NCBI RefSeq assembly: GCF_015142735.1
Contig: NZ_JACSPN010000011.1
Span: 82,262-121,671 of the forward strand
Direction: 5' to 3'
Length of the DNA: 39,410 nt
From: Oerskovia douganii
Lineage (GTDB): Bacteria; Actinomycetota; Actinomycetes; Actinomycetales; Cellulomonadaceae
The notes under the pieces were generated by a model, which saw only the letters and a list, made by a program, of their open reading frames with translations, made no database searches and was not told where the DNA came from. Position numbers and translations under genes: made by a program. Position 1 is the stretch's first letter. Each line of letters begins with the position of its first letter. Below, one piece after another: positions 8,375 through 15,988 of the stretch.

Positions 8375-9421
8375 TCAGCTGCCGCCGCGCAGCTTCCGCA
8401 CGACCTTCTTCGCGGTCGGCAAGCCCTTGTTCCACGCCGTGTACCACATCGAGAACGGCACGTCGATGCTGCCGACCAGCTCGTTCTCGTGGCTCGCGAA
8501 GCCACGCTTGAAGGTCGAGATCCCGTCGTTGAGGAGCCCGTTCACGTCGTAGCGCAGCACCCCGCGCTCGCGCATCGCGTTGATCGCGTACCACTTGAGG
8601 CCGTAGTTCGCGCGCAGCCGCTGCCCCTCCTCGTCCATGCCGCCGTACAGCTCGAACGACGTCCGGGCCGAGGCCGCGAACCACACGAACGACACGGGCC
8701 GGTCGTGCGGGCCGCCCTCGGCCGAGCGCGCGAAGGCCGCGAAGACGGGGGAGTGCTCGCCGAGCTCGTCGAAGACCCGCTCGTAGTACGAGTTCTCGTG
8801 CAGGCCGAACCCGGCCCGCTCGGCCGTCTGGCGGTACAGGCGCAGGCAGGCCGAGAGCTCGGCACGCGTGGTGACCGCGCGGAACTCGAGGTCCTCGCGC
8901 TCCGACTTGCGGATGTACTGGCGGGTCTTCTTGGCCATGTCGGCCATGAGCTCGTCGGGGGTCTTGCGCAGGTCCAGGATCAGCGTCGTCGGGTACAGCA
9001 CGGGGTTGACCGCGGGCGCCGCGCCGTCGAGCTCGAGCGAGGTCCCGGCGTCCCAGTCGGGCTCGAGCGTGATGCCCACGCCGCCCACGTTCTCACGGCA
9101 CCACTGCACGACGGCCTCCGTCACGGCCGATCGGGTCGCGGGGTAGCCGACGCCGTCGGGCATCACGACCGGTCCGCGGGGCACGTAGCTCAACGCCTTG
9201 AACTGCGCGGGCAGCGAGCGCACCAGGACCTGGGCGAGACCCAGGACCGTGCCGTCCGGCCCCACGACCTGCAGGCGACGGGGCGTCCAGGCCCCGGCCC
9301 CCTTGACCTCGCCCCACCCCCACAGCTGGAGCGGGTGCCCACCCATCGCGAGCACCTGCTCGTCCCAGGCGGCGCGGTCGGTGATCGTCGTGACGGTCAG
9401 GGAGGAGGACTCGGACAACAT
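8375..9421 (-). CDS. FemABX-family peptidoglycan aminoacyltransferase
   Basis: A 348-residue protein of the Fem/MurM family. These enzymes transfer an amino acid from aminoacyl-tRNA onto the side chain of residue 3 of the peptidoglycan stem peptide. Two GNAT-like halves are visible: residues about 10-170 with PLQLWGWGEVK and ALSYVPRGPVV, and 170-348 with KTRQYIRKSEREDLEF, FELYGGMDEEG and the closing GISTFKRGFAS. That ending (x-x-x-F-K-x-G-F) is characteristic of the family. No membrane segment is seen. The start was set at the ATG 7 nt after a TAAGGT -10 element. The added amino acid cannot be read from sequence; L-Ser, L-Thr or L-Ala are typical. Its relevance rises because a D-aspartate-ligase-like gene lies 4 kb away. 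Confidence 0.85.
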   Translation of the reverse strand: MLSESSSLTVTTITDRAAWDEQVLAMGGHPLQLWGWGEVKGAGAWTPRRLQVVGPDGTVLGLAQVLVRSLPAQFKALSYVPRGPVVMPDGVGYPATRSAVTEAVVQWCRENVGGVGITLEPDWDAGTSLELDGAAPAVNPVLYPTTLILDLRKTPDELMADMAKKTRQYIRKSEREDLEFRAVTTRAELSACLRLYRQTAERAGFGLHENSYYERVFDELGEHSPVFAAFARSAEGGPHDRPVSFVWFAASARTSFELYGGMDEEGQRLRANYGLKWYAINAMRERGVLRYDVNGLLNDGISTFKRGFASHENELVGSIDVPFSMWYTAWNKGLPTAKKVVRKLRGGS

Positions 9422-9428
9422 GCCCCTG

Positions 9429-9434
9429 ACCTTA
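9429..9434 (-). promoter_or_regulatory. -10 element TAAGGT, leaderless-type, for the femAB-like gene
   Basis: TAAGGT on the minus strand is followed by CAGGGGC and then ATG at 9421. The 7-nt gap implies a transcription start at the start codon. Confidence 0.5.
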
Positions 9435-9533
9435 CCGGCGAGGGCAAGGCCCGGACGACGCCGGGGCCTTCGCCAGACCCCGTCGCCCGGACGGCGCGCG
9501 GCCTGCCGCCCGACCGTCGCCCGGCACCCAGGG

Positions 9534-10943
9534 TCAGTCGGCGACGCCGGGGGACGAGCCTGCCGCGTCGCCGGCTTCGGTACCGCCCGACGCCGTGGGC
9601 CGGGGGACCGAGCCGGGGTCCGCCAGGGCTGCGGCCAGGGGGGCGGCCACGAGCCCGACCTGCCACTCACGAGCCCCCCGTCCGCGCAGGAACTGCGCGA
9701 CGTGCTCGGTGTCCGAAGGCGTGGGCGGCGTCCAGCACACGCGACGCAGCGCGTCGGGCTGCAGGAGGTTCTCGAGCGGCACGCCGACCTCGTCGGACAG
9801 CCGCTGGACCACGACGCGGGCCGCGTCGAGGCGTCGCGCGGCCTCGGGGTCGCGGTCGGCCCACGCCCGCGGGGGAGGCGGGGCGTCGCTGCGGGGCCCC
9901 CGCACGCTCGGCAGGGCGTCCTGCGGAAGGGCAAGGGCCTGGTCGATCGCGTGCTGCCAGGCTGCGGCCCGGCGCGCGGTGTTGCGGCCCGAGAACGCGG
10001 GCAGCCTCACGAGCTCCGGCACCGAGCGAGGCATCGCCTGGGCGGCGGCGACGATCGCCCGGTCGGGCAGGACGCGCCCCGGGGCGATGTCCCGACGACG
10101 GGCGTTCTCGTCGCGCGCCTCCCACAGGCTGCGCACCACCGCGAGGCTGCGCGGGTTGCGCAGCGAGTGCACGCCCGACGTGCGGCGCCAGGGCTCCTCG
10201 CGCGGCGGCGGCGGGGGAGCGGTGCGCACGGCCTCGAACTCCTGGGCGGCCCACTCGGCCTTGCCCTGCTCCTCGAGCCGCTCGCCGAGGATCTTGCGCA
10301 GCGGGATCAGGACCTCGACGTCGAGCGCGGCGTAGCGCAGCCAGTCCTGGGGGAGCGGGCGCGTGGACCAGTCGGCCGCCGAGTGCTCCTTGGCGAGCCC
10401 GAGCCCCAGCACCTCCGCGATGACCGCGGCCAGACCGACCCTCTCCATCCCGAGCAGCCGGGCCGCGAGCTCGGTGTCGAAGATGCGGGCGGGGTAGAGG
10501 TTCTGCTCGGCGAAACCGGGCAGGTCCTGGGACGCCGCGTGCAGGATCCACTCGGCGTCGCCCACGGCCTCGCGCAGCGGCGAGAGGTCGGGGACCGCGA
10601 TGGGGTCGATCAGGGCGGTCCCGGCGCCCTCGCGTCGGACCTGCACCAGATAGGTGCGCTGGCCGTAGCGGTAGCCCGAGGCGCGCTCGGCGTCGGCGGC
10701 CACGGGGCCGGAGGCCGCGCCGAACGCGGCGACGACCTCCGCGAAGGCCTCCGGGGTGTCGACCACGGGACCGACGCCGTCGGAGGGCTCGGTGAGCGGG
10801 GTCACGGCGGGGGCTGCCGTGGCGTCCGCGGGGGAGTCCGCAGCCGACGGGTCGGGTGGCGCGGACGTCGGGGTGGACGTCGCGGGATCGCGGTCGCGAC
10901 CACCGGTCGCGTGCGAGAACGAGGGTGTGTGGGCCGAGCTCAT
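9534..10943 (-). CDS. rnd: Ribonuclease D family 3'-5' exoribonuclease with HRDC domain
   Basis: A 469-residue DEDD-type nuclease that trims RNA 3' ends, classically tRNA precursors. After a disordered Pro/Ala/Ser-rich N-terminus (about 1-55) comes the exonuclease domain: Exo I DAERASG near 82, Exo II in LHAASQDLPGF, FDTELAARLLG, and Exo III YAALDVEVL with the Tyr and Asp of the DEDDy class. An HRDC-like nucleic-acid-binding domain occupies the C-terminal part. The start ATG overlaps the DUF3000 stop as ATGA, so the genes are coupled. A TACCGT -10 element also sits 6 nt upstream, inside the DUF3000 coding end, and could drive rnd alone. DUF3000 next to rnd is a common actinobacterial arrangement. 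Confidence 0.88.
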   Translation of the reverse strand: MSSAHTPSFSHATGGRDRDPATSTPTSAPPDPSAADSPADATAAPAVTPLTEPSDGVGPVVDTPEAFAEVVAAFGAASGPVAADAERASGYRYGQRTYLVQVRREGAGTALIDPIAVPDLSPLREAVGDAEWILHAASQDLPGFAEQNLYPARIFDTELAARLLGMERVGLAAVIAEVLGLGLAKEHSAADWSTRPLPQDWLRYAALDVEVLIPLRKILGERLEEQGKAEWAAQEFEAVRTAPPPPPREEPWRRTSGVHSLRNPRSLAVVRSLWEARDENARRRDIAPGRVLPDRAIVAAAQAMPRSVPELVRLPAFSGRNTARRAAAWQHAIDQALALPQDALPSVRGPRSDAPPPPRAWADRDPEAARRLDAARVVVQRLSDEVGVPLENLLQPDALRRVCWTPPTPSDTEHVAQFLRGRGAREWQVGLVAAPLAAALADPGSVPRPTASGGTEAGDAAGSSPGVAD

Positions 10944-11533
10944 GGACCCACGGTATTGCGTCGCGAGCGCAACGGTGTCACGCCGTCCGGGAGAGGGGGC
11001 AGACCGGCGGCCGTGCACAGCAGCGTCGACCAGGCGTCGAGGTGGGGACCGAGGTCGGTCGAGGTGGGGGTCCAGGACGCCCGGATCTCGAGATCGACAC
11101 CGTTCGCCTGCCCGGCGAGAGCACCGAAGCTCTCCGACATGACGCGCGTCACGGTGCCGCCCTCCGCCAGGGCGTCGACGCCCGCGTGCTCGAGGGCCTC
11201 CTGGAGCCAGGACCAGGCGACCTCGCCCAGCAACGGGTCGGTGGCCAGCTCGGGGTCCAGCGTGGCGCGCACGAGCGTCACGACGCGGAAGGTCCCGTGC
11301 CACGACTCCTGGCCCGCGGGGTCGTGCAGGACGATGAACCGCCCGTTCGCGTGCGCCTCGCCCGACGCCGTCCCCTCGGCGACCTCGCCCGTGAGGGCGA
11401 GCGCGTACGGGGCGATGCGGCTGGGGGCCGTGACCTCGCGGAGCGAGACCTCGGGACGCACCCGCCGGGTGCCGATCGACTCGAGGGCGCGCAGGAAGTC
11501 CGGCGGGGGCTGCGGTTCTCCGGACTTGATCAC
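10940..11533 (-). CDS. DUF3000 family protein
   Basis: A 197-residue protein of the actinobacterial DUF3000 family, whose function is unknown. Recognisable features are EVSLREVTAPSRIAPYAL, GRFIVLHDPAGQESWHGTFR and the acidic DPLLGEVAWSWLQEAL. It has no signal peptide or membrane segment. I moved the start to the GTG at 11533: a TACTGT -10 element ends 7 nt upstream, whereas the ATG at 11563 lies upstream of that -10 and would add 10 residues that look non-conserved. Its stop overlaps the rnd start by 4 nt, which suggests a shared role or shared expression with RNase D. Confidence 0.8.
   Translation of the reverse strand: MIKSGEPQPPPDFLRALESIGTRRVRPEVSLREVTAPSRIAPYALALTGEVAEGTASGEAHANGRFIVLHDPAGQESWHGTFRVVTLVRATLDPELATDPLLGEVAWSWLQEALEHAGVDALAEGGTVTRVMSESFGALAGQANGVDLEIRASWTPTSTDLGPHLDAWSTLLCTAAGLPPLPDGVTPLRSRRNTVGP
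10950..10955 (-). promoter_or_regulatory. Internal -10 element TACCGT for rnd
   Basis: TACCGT on the minus strand ends 6 nt before the rnd ATG and lies within the last codons of DUF3000. It could give a leaderless rnd message in addition to the two-gene transcript. Confidence 0.4.
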
Positions 11534-11540
11534 AGGTCGC

Positions 11541-11546
11541 ACAGTA
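11541..11546 (-). promoter_or_regulatory. -10 element TACTGT, leaderless-type, for DUF3000
   Basis: TACTGT on the minus strand is followed by GCGACCT and a GTG at 11533. It supports the GTG as first codon rather than the ATG farther upstream. Confidence 0.5.
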
Positions 11547-11609
11547 CGAGCAGACGTCCGCATCCTGGAGGGTAGGCGCGCGGAGGAGATCGAATCGTGA
11601 TCGCCGGAC

Positions 11610-11615
11610 TAGGCT
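11610..11615 (+). promoter_or_regulatory. -10 element TAGGCT for gnd
   Basis: TAGGCT predicts a transcription start near 11622-11623. This would give a leader of about 90 nt ahead of the gnd ATG. The leader carries GAGGAG about 8 nt before that ATG and four CGCCGG repeats able to fold. A GTG at 11623, in frame with gnd, lies at leaderless spacing. Confidence 0.5.
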
Positions 11616-11712
11616 GTGAGGAGTGTCCGCCGGCGCAGGTCGCCGGCACGTCTCGCCGGCGCCCGGGACTCCTGCTCGCCGGTACCAGCACCTACCCCGA
11701 GGAGCACAGCAG

Positions 11713-13149
11713 ATGTCAGCCCGCGCACAGATCGGCGTCACCGGACTCGCGGTCATGGGCCGCAACCTCGCCCGCAACTTCGCCCGTCACGGCTACACGA
11801 CCGCGGTGCACAACCGCTCCTACGCCAAGACCGAGTCGCTCATCGCGGACCACGGCAGCGACGGAGACTTCATCCCCTCCGAGTCGATGGCGGACTTCGT
11901 CGCCTCGATCGAGCGCCCCCGCAAGGTCGTCGTCATGGTCAAGGCCGGCGGCCCGACCGACGCCGTGATCGCCGAGCTCGTCCCCCTGCTCGAGCAGGGC
12001 GACATCATCATCGACGCAGGCAACGCCCACTTCCCCGACACGCGTCGCCGCGAGGCCGAGCTCAAGGAGAAGGGCATCCACTTCGTGGGCACGGGAGTCT
12101 CCGGCGGCGAGGAGGGCGCGCTCAACGGCCCCAGCATCATGCCCGGCGGCGCCCCGGAGTCGTACGAGACCCTCGGCCCCATCCTCGAGGACATCTCGGC
12201 CAAGGTCGACGGCGTGCCCTGCTGCACGTACGTCGGTCCCGACGGCGCGGGCCACTTCGTCAAGATGGTCCACAACGGCATCGAGTACGCCGACATGCAG
12301 CTCATCGCCGAGGCGTACGACCTCCTCAAGCAGGGCCTGGGCGCCTCGGCCCAGGAGATCGGCGAGATCTTCGCCGAGTGGAACAAGGGCGACCTCGAGT
12401 CGTTCCTCATCGAGATCACGGCCGACGTGCTCCAGCACGTCGACGCCGAGACCGGCAAGGCGTTCGTCGACATCGTGCTCGACCGCGCCGAGCAGAAGGG
12501 CACGGGCCGCTGGACCGTGCAGAACGCCCTCGACCTGGGCGTCCCGATCACGGGCATCGCCGAGGCCACGTTCGCCCGCGCCCTGTCCGGCTCGGTGCCG
12601 CAGCGCGCCGCGGCCGTGGGCGTGCTGCCCGCCGAGGCCGGCTCGTGGGAGATCACGGACCGCGACGCGTTCATCGAGGACGTGCGCCGCGCGCTCTACT
12701 CCTCGAAGGTCGTCGCGTACTCGCAGGGCTTCGACCAGATCGCCGCGGCGTCCGAGGAGTTCGGCTGGGACATCGACCGCGGGGCCATGGCCCGCATCTG
12801 GCGCGGCGGCTGCATCATCCGTGCGCGCTTCCTCAACCGCATCACCGAGGCGTACGAGCGCGACGAGAACCTCCCGCTGCTCCTCGCCGACCCGTACTTC
12901 ACGAAGGTCGTCGGCGAGGGCGTCGCGTCGTGGCGCCGGATCGTGTCGCAGGCTGCGCTCAACGGGGTCCCGACCCCAGCGTTCTCGTCGTCGCTCGCGT
13001 ACTACGACGGCGTCCGGGCCGAGCGTCTGCCCGCGTCGCTCATCCAGGCGCAGCGCGACTTCTTCGGGGCGCACACCTACCAGCGCGTCGACAAGCCGGG
13101 CGTGTTCCACACCGAGTGGACCCGCGACCGCAGCGAGACCGAAGCGTGA
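11713..13149 (+). CDS. gnd: 6-phosphogluconate dehydrogenase, decarboxylating
   Basis: A 478-residue enzyme of the oxidative pentose phosphate pathway that converts 6-phosphogluconate to ribulose 5-phosphate and CO2 while making NADPH. The Rossmann motif GLAVMGRNLA (11-20) binds NADP. IIIDAGN (98-104) and GVSGGEEGA (128-136) line the substrate site. Lys184, Asn188 and Glu191 in HFVKMVHNGIEY are the catalytic residues, and HTYQRVDKPGVFHTEW closes the C-terminal tail. Length is typical. The start is the ATG with GAGGAG 8 nt upstream, because the protein from there aligns with the family; an in-frame GTG at 11623 would add 30 residues. The stop overlaps the next start as GTGA, so the two form an operon. 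Confidence 0.95.
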   Translation: MSARAQIGVTGLAVMGRNLARNFARHGYTTAVHNRSYAKTESLIADHGSDGDFIPSESMADFVASIERPRKVVVMVKAGGPTDAVIAELVPLLEQGDIIIDAGNAHFPDTRRREAELKEKGIHFVGTGVSGGEEGALNGPSIMPGGAPESYETLGPILEDISAKVDGVPCCTYVGPDGAGHFVKMVHNGIEYADMQLIAEAYDLLKQGLGASAQEIGEIFAEWNKGDLESFLIEITADVLQHVDAETGKAFVDIVLDRAEQKGTGRWTVQNALDLGVPITGIAEATFARALSGSVPQRAAAVGVLPAEAGSWEITDRDAFIEDVRRALYSSKVVAYSQGFDQIAAASEEFGWDIDRGAMARIWRGGCIIRARFLNRITEAYERDENLPLLLADPYFTKVVGEGVASWRRIVSQAALNGVPTPAFSSSLAYYDGVRAERLPASLIQAQRDFFGAHTYQRVDKPGVFHTEWTRDRSETEA

Positions 13150-14408
13150 CGGGGACGGCTCTGCCTGATCTCCTGCCGGTCGGCGTGGGCGGTGACATCG
13201 GGGTCTACGCGATGGTCCGCGCGTTCCACGAGCAGTACGGGACCGACGCCGTCGTGATCTCGAGCGTCGCCACGCGCGCCATGGCGGACTCGTCGTTCGT
13301 GACGAACGTCGTGACCCCCGGCATCGACGACCCCGAGGTCCTCGTCGCGGCGCTCGAGCGCGTCGCGGCCGAGCACCCGGGCAAGACCCTGGTGCTCCTC
13401 ACGAACGCCGACTGGTTCGTCCGGTCGATCGTCGAGAACGCGGCACGGCTCGAGGACAAGTACGTCATGTCGTACTGCACGCTCGACGTGCTCGAGCAGG
13501 TCTCGAGCAAGGAGGGCTTCGCGGAGGTCTGCGACCGGCTCGGCATCCCGACGCCACGCACGGTCGCGGTCAGCGTGCCCAAGCTCGTCGCGGACGGCGG
13601 CCTCGCCGCGATCCCGTCGCTGCGCGTCGACCTCGAGTTCCCGGTCGTCGCCAAGCCGTCGTCGAGCGCGGACTACCACTACGTGTCGTTCCCCGGGAAG
13701 CGCAAGATCCACCACGTGGACTCGCGGGCCGAGCTCGACGAGCTCCTCGGCCACCTGGTGACCGCGGGGTACCCCGGGACGTTCCTCGTCCAGGAGTTCA
13801 TCCCCGGCGACGAGACGCAGATGCGTTCGCTGACCGCCTACCGCGACTCCCGGGGCACCATCACCCTGCTCGCGACGGGTCGGGTCCTGCTCGAGGAGCA
13901 CACCCCGGGCACCCTGGGCATCCCGGCGGCGATCCTCACCGAGCCGTACGAGGACGCCATGCAGGCCGCGAGCCGGTTCCTCGACAACGTCGGGTACACG
14001 GGCTTCGCGAACTTCGACTACAAGCTGGACCCCCGCACGGGGCGCCACGTGTACTTCGAGATGAACCCACGCATCGGCCGGAACAACTACTACGTGACGG
14101 CCGCCGGGGCGAACATCGCCCGGGTCCTGGTCGAGGACCGGGTGCTGGGGAACTCGATCGAGCCCGTGAAGGCCACCCGCGAGGTCCTGTACTCGGTGGT
14201 GCCGTTCCGGCTCCTGCTCAAGTACGTCCTGGACCCCTCGCTCCGTCGGCGGCTGCAGATGGTCAAGGACCGGGGTGACGCGGTCAACCCGCTCAAGTAC
14301 CCGGGAGACGCGGGCCTCAAGAGGCGGCTGGTCGTCGAGGCGATGACCCAGAACTTCTACCGCAAGTACAAGAAGCACTACCCGGCGCCGACCGGCACGG
14401 GGTACTAG
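13146..14408 (+). CDS. ATP-grasp ligase resembling D-aspartate ligase (Asl)
   Basis: A 420-residue ATP-grasp carboxylate-amine ligase. The closest family I can recall is the enterococcal D-aspartate ligase, which activates D-Asp as an acyl phosphate and attaches it to the Lys side chain of the peptidoglycan precursor. Shared landmarks are the N-terminal LLPVGVGGDIGVYAMVRAF, FPVVAKP (Lys170), VQEFIPGDETQMRSL (about 215-229), GYTGFANFDYKLDP (about 284-296), FEMNPRIGRNNYYVT with metal-binding Glu305 and Asn307, and LVEDRVLG. There is no signal peptide, as expected for a cytoplasmic precursor-modifying enzyme. The GTG start overlaps the gnd stop by 4 nt. The exact substrate is inferred; other amino-acid ligases of the fold are possible. 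Confidence 0.7.
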   Translation: MTGTALPDLLPVGVGGDIGVYAMVRAFHEQYGTDAVVISSVATRAMADSSFVTNVVTPGIDDPEVLVAALERVAAEHPGKTLVLLTNADWFVRSIVENAARLEDKYVMSYCTLDVLEQVSSKEGFAEVCDRLGIPTPRTVAVSVPKLVADGGLAAIPSLRVDLEFPVVAKPSSSADYHYVSFPGKRKIHHVDSRAELDELLGHLVTAGYPGTFLVQEFIPGDETQMRSLTAYRDSRGTITLLATGRVLLEEHTPGTLGIPAAILTEPYEDAMQAASRFLDNVGYTGFANFDYKLDPRTGRHVYFEMNPRIGRNNYYVTAAGANIARVLVEDRVLGNSIEPVKATREVLYSVVPFRLLLKYVLDPSLRRRLQMVKDRGDAVNPLKYPGDAGLKRRLVVEAMTQNFYRKYKKHYPAPTGTGY

Positions 14409-14417
14409 CACCGCCCG

Positions 14418-14454
14418 CCCGGACGGCGCGAGCCACGGCTCGGCGCCGTCCGGG
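14418..14454. terminator. Hairpin after the gnd operon
   Basis: A 12-bp perfect stem (14418-14429 with 14443-14454) with a smaller inner GAGCC/GGCTC stem, 10 nt beyond the stop of the ATP-grasp gene. It precedes a second, stronger hairpin. Confidence 0.6.
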
Positions 14455-14459
14455 TGCCC

Positions 14460-14501
14460 ACGAGCGAGGGCCGTCACCTCCCGGTGACGGCCCTCGCTCG
14501 T
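14460..14501. terminator. Strong bidirectional terminator between convergent genes
   Basis: A perfect 19-bp stem (14460-14478 with 14483-14501) with a 4-nt loop. It lies between the ATP-grasp gene and the convergent UspA-like gene, and probably ends transcription from both sides. Confidence 0.75.
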
Positions 14502-14534
14502 GCTGTGCGGGCAGGCTTCGGTCCCGCCGTCGGG

Positions 14535-15020
14535 TCAGCCCAGCTCGCTCGTGCCCGAGTACAGGTGCAGCACGGGCACGTGCAGCTCCTCGCGCGCCCG
14601 GGAGGCCCAGTCCTGGTGGAACGTGTCCTCGATCGCGTGCGGGTACGTGACGATCGCGATCTCGCGGACGTCGCCCGCGGCGACCGCGTTGCGCAGCGCG
14701 GGCAGCGGGTCGTCCTCGGTCACGGCGCCCTCGGCCTCGCGCCCCGCGGCGCGGAGCTCGGCGACGCTCGCGTCGACGCGCTCCTGCGCCGTGGCGGTCG
14801 CCTGCGAGCGCGAGGGCTCCTTGCCGAGCATGTCGTCCCAGGCCTCCTTGAGCTCTCCCACGCTGAGGTGGTCGATGATCGCGGAGACGACGTTGCGCTC
14901 GGTGTCGGCGGGCACGAGGACCCGGTAGGCGAGGGTCTCGTCGGGGTGGAGGGACAGGATGTGCTCCACGTCCACGGCGGCGAGGGTATCTTCGGTCAGG
15001 ACGAGGATGGTGTCGGTCAC
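14535..15020 (-). CDS. Small UspA-like alpha/beta protein
   Basis: A 161-residue soluble protein. The pattern of strand TDTILVLTE, helix TLAAVDVEHILSL, strand LAYRVLVPAD, a long charged helix (about 65-95), strand EIAIVTYPH and a closing strand VPVLHLYS resembles the universal stress protein (HUP) fold. The typical ATP-binding Gly-rich loop is not evident, so nucleotide binding is doubtful. The GTG at 15020 was accepted because TAGTCT ends 6 nt upstream. It runs in the same direction as the RibD-like gene upstream, with 22 nt between them. Function unknown. Confidence 0.6.
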   Translation of the reverse strand: MTDTILVLTEDTLAAVDVEHILSLHPDETLAYRVLVPADTERNVVSAIIDHLSVGELKEAWDDMLGKEPSRSQATATAQERVDASVAELRAAGREAEGAVTEDDPLPALRNAVAAGDVREIAIVTYPHAIEDTFHQDWASRAREELHVPVLHLYSGTSELG

Positions 15021-15026
15021 GGGTCC

Positions 15027-15032
15027 AGACTA
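15027..15032 (-). promoter_or_regulatory. -10 element TAGTCT, leaderless-type, for the UspA-like gene
   Basis: TAGTCT on the minus strand is followed by GGACCC and the GTG at 15020. It lies in the 22-nt gap after the RibD-like gene, so the UspA-like gene can be transcribed on its own. Confidence 0.5.
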
Positions 15033-15042
15033 GCGACCGTCG

Positions 15043-15954
15043 TCACCGCAGCGCCCACCGGGCGACCAGCGTGCCGTCGGCGTGCAGCAGGTGGGCCAGG
15101 CGCGGGTGCACCGGAGGGGCGCTCGCGGCCGGCCCCTCGGGCGTCCCCGTCGCGCGCGTGGCGCGGGCCGAGCCGGGCAGGATGCCGCCGAGCGGCGGCA
15201 ACCCGCCGACGATCCGGCCCGGTCCCGGTCCCACGATCACGGGCGTCGTGGTCACGCACAGCTCGTCGAGCAGGTCGAGCGCGAGGAGGTCCGCGAGCAG
15301 GTGCGGCCCACCCTCGCACAGGACGCGTCCCAGGCCCCGGTCGGCCAGGGCCGCGAGGCCGGCGCGCAGGTCGGGCCCGGGCGTGGGCGAGGGGAGGTCC
15401 CGGGGGGCGGGCGGCGCACCCGGGGGAGCGGCGTCGGCGGGCCCGACGACGAGCACGCGGTCCGCGGGCACGCAGGCTCGCGCGACGATCGCCCCGTGCT
15501 CGTCCGTGATCACGAACGGTGGCCGGTCACCCCCGGCGAGCGAGGGGGGCAGGTGTCCGCTGCGCGTGACCACCGCGAGCTCGAGGGGGCCGCGGCCGGC
15601 CCGCAGGTGCTCGAGCCCGCGCGGGACGTCGAGCGAGGTGTAGCCCTCGGCGCGCGCCGTGCCCGCCCCGACGAGCACGACGTCGGCCAGGGCGCGCAGC
15701 ACGCGGAAGACACGCCAGTCGGCCGCGTCGTTGATCGACCCCGAGCGGTGGTCGGGGCCCCAGGCGCCGCCGTCGACGCTCGCGACCATGTTCGCGCGGA
15801 CGTGCGGGCCGCTCGGGACGGCGTAGAGGGCGGCCAGGGGCTCCTCGTCGGGCGTCGGTTCGAGCCGGGTCCCGGCGCCCGGCCCCGACCCCGGCGGGGC
15901 CAGCAGGACGTCGAGTGCGGGCAGCGGCGGGGTGACGTCAGACACAGCGCTCAT
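15043..15954 (-). CDS. RibD C-terminal-like (pyrimidine) reductase
   Basis: A 303-residue protein of the RibD C-terminal/dihydrofolate-reductase-like fold, often labelled pyrimidine reductase family. RANMVASVDGGAWG near the N-terminus is the substrate-loop signature. ADVVLVGAGTARAEGY (about 88-104) is the NADPH-binding region, and VLCEGGPHLLADLL the second Gly-rich loop. It lacks the deaminase domain of a full RibD, so a role in riboflavin synthesis is possible but not established. It starts at an ATG 6 nt after TAGCCT and is divergent from zapE with 34 nt between start codons. Confidence 0.75.
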   Translation of the reverse strand: MSAVSDVTPPLPALDVLLAPPGSGPGAGTRLEPTPDEEPLAALYAVPSGPHVRANMVASVDGGAWGPDHRSGSINDAADWRVFRVLRALADVVLVGAGTARAEGYTSLDVPRGLEHLRAGRGPLELAVVTRSGHLPPSLAGGDRPPFVITDEHGAIVARACVPADRVLVVGPADAAPPGAPPAPRDLPSPTPGPDLRAGLAALADRGLGRVLCEGGPHLLADLLALDLLDELCVTTTPVIVGPGPGRIVGGLPPLGGILPGSARATRATGTPEGPAASAPPVHPRLAHLLHADGTLVARWALR

Positions 15955-15960
15955 GGCTCC

Positions 15961-15966
15961 AGGCTA
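15961..15966 (-). promoter_or_regulatory. -10 element TAGCCT, leaderless-type, for the RibD-like gene
   Basis: TAGCCT on the minus strand is followed by GGAGCC and the ATG at 15954. Only 8 nt separate it from the oppositely directed -10 of zapE. Confidence 0.55.
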
Positions 15967-15974
15967 GTGCCGCG

Positions 15975-15980
15975 TAGGCT
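15975..15980 (+). promoter_or_regulatory. -10 element TAGGCT, leaderless-type, for zapE
   Basis: TAGGCT is followed by GGATCCTC and the GTG at 15989. It pairs with the divergent TAGCCT of the RibD-like gene, and each promoter's -35 region must extend into the other promoter or its gene. Confidence 0.55.
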
Positions 15981-15988
15981 GGATCCTC

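Noticed and set aside
13205..13654. 149-codon minus-strand frame within the D-Asp-ligase-like gene
   Set aside because: It is Ser/Thr/Arg-rich and exactly antisense to well-conserved ATP-grasp codons, with no start signals.
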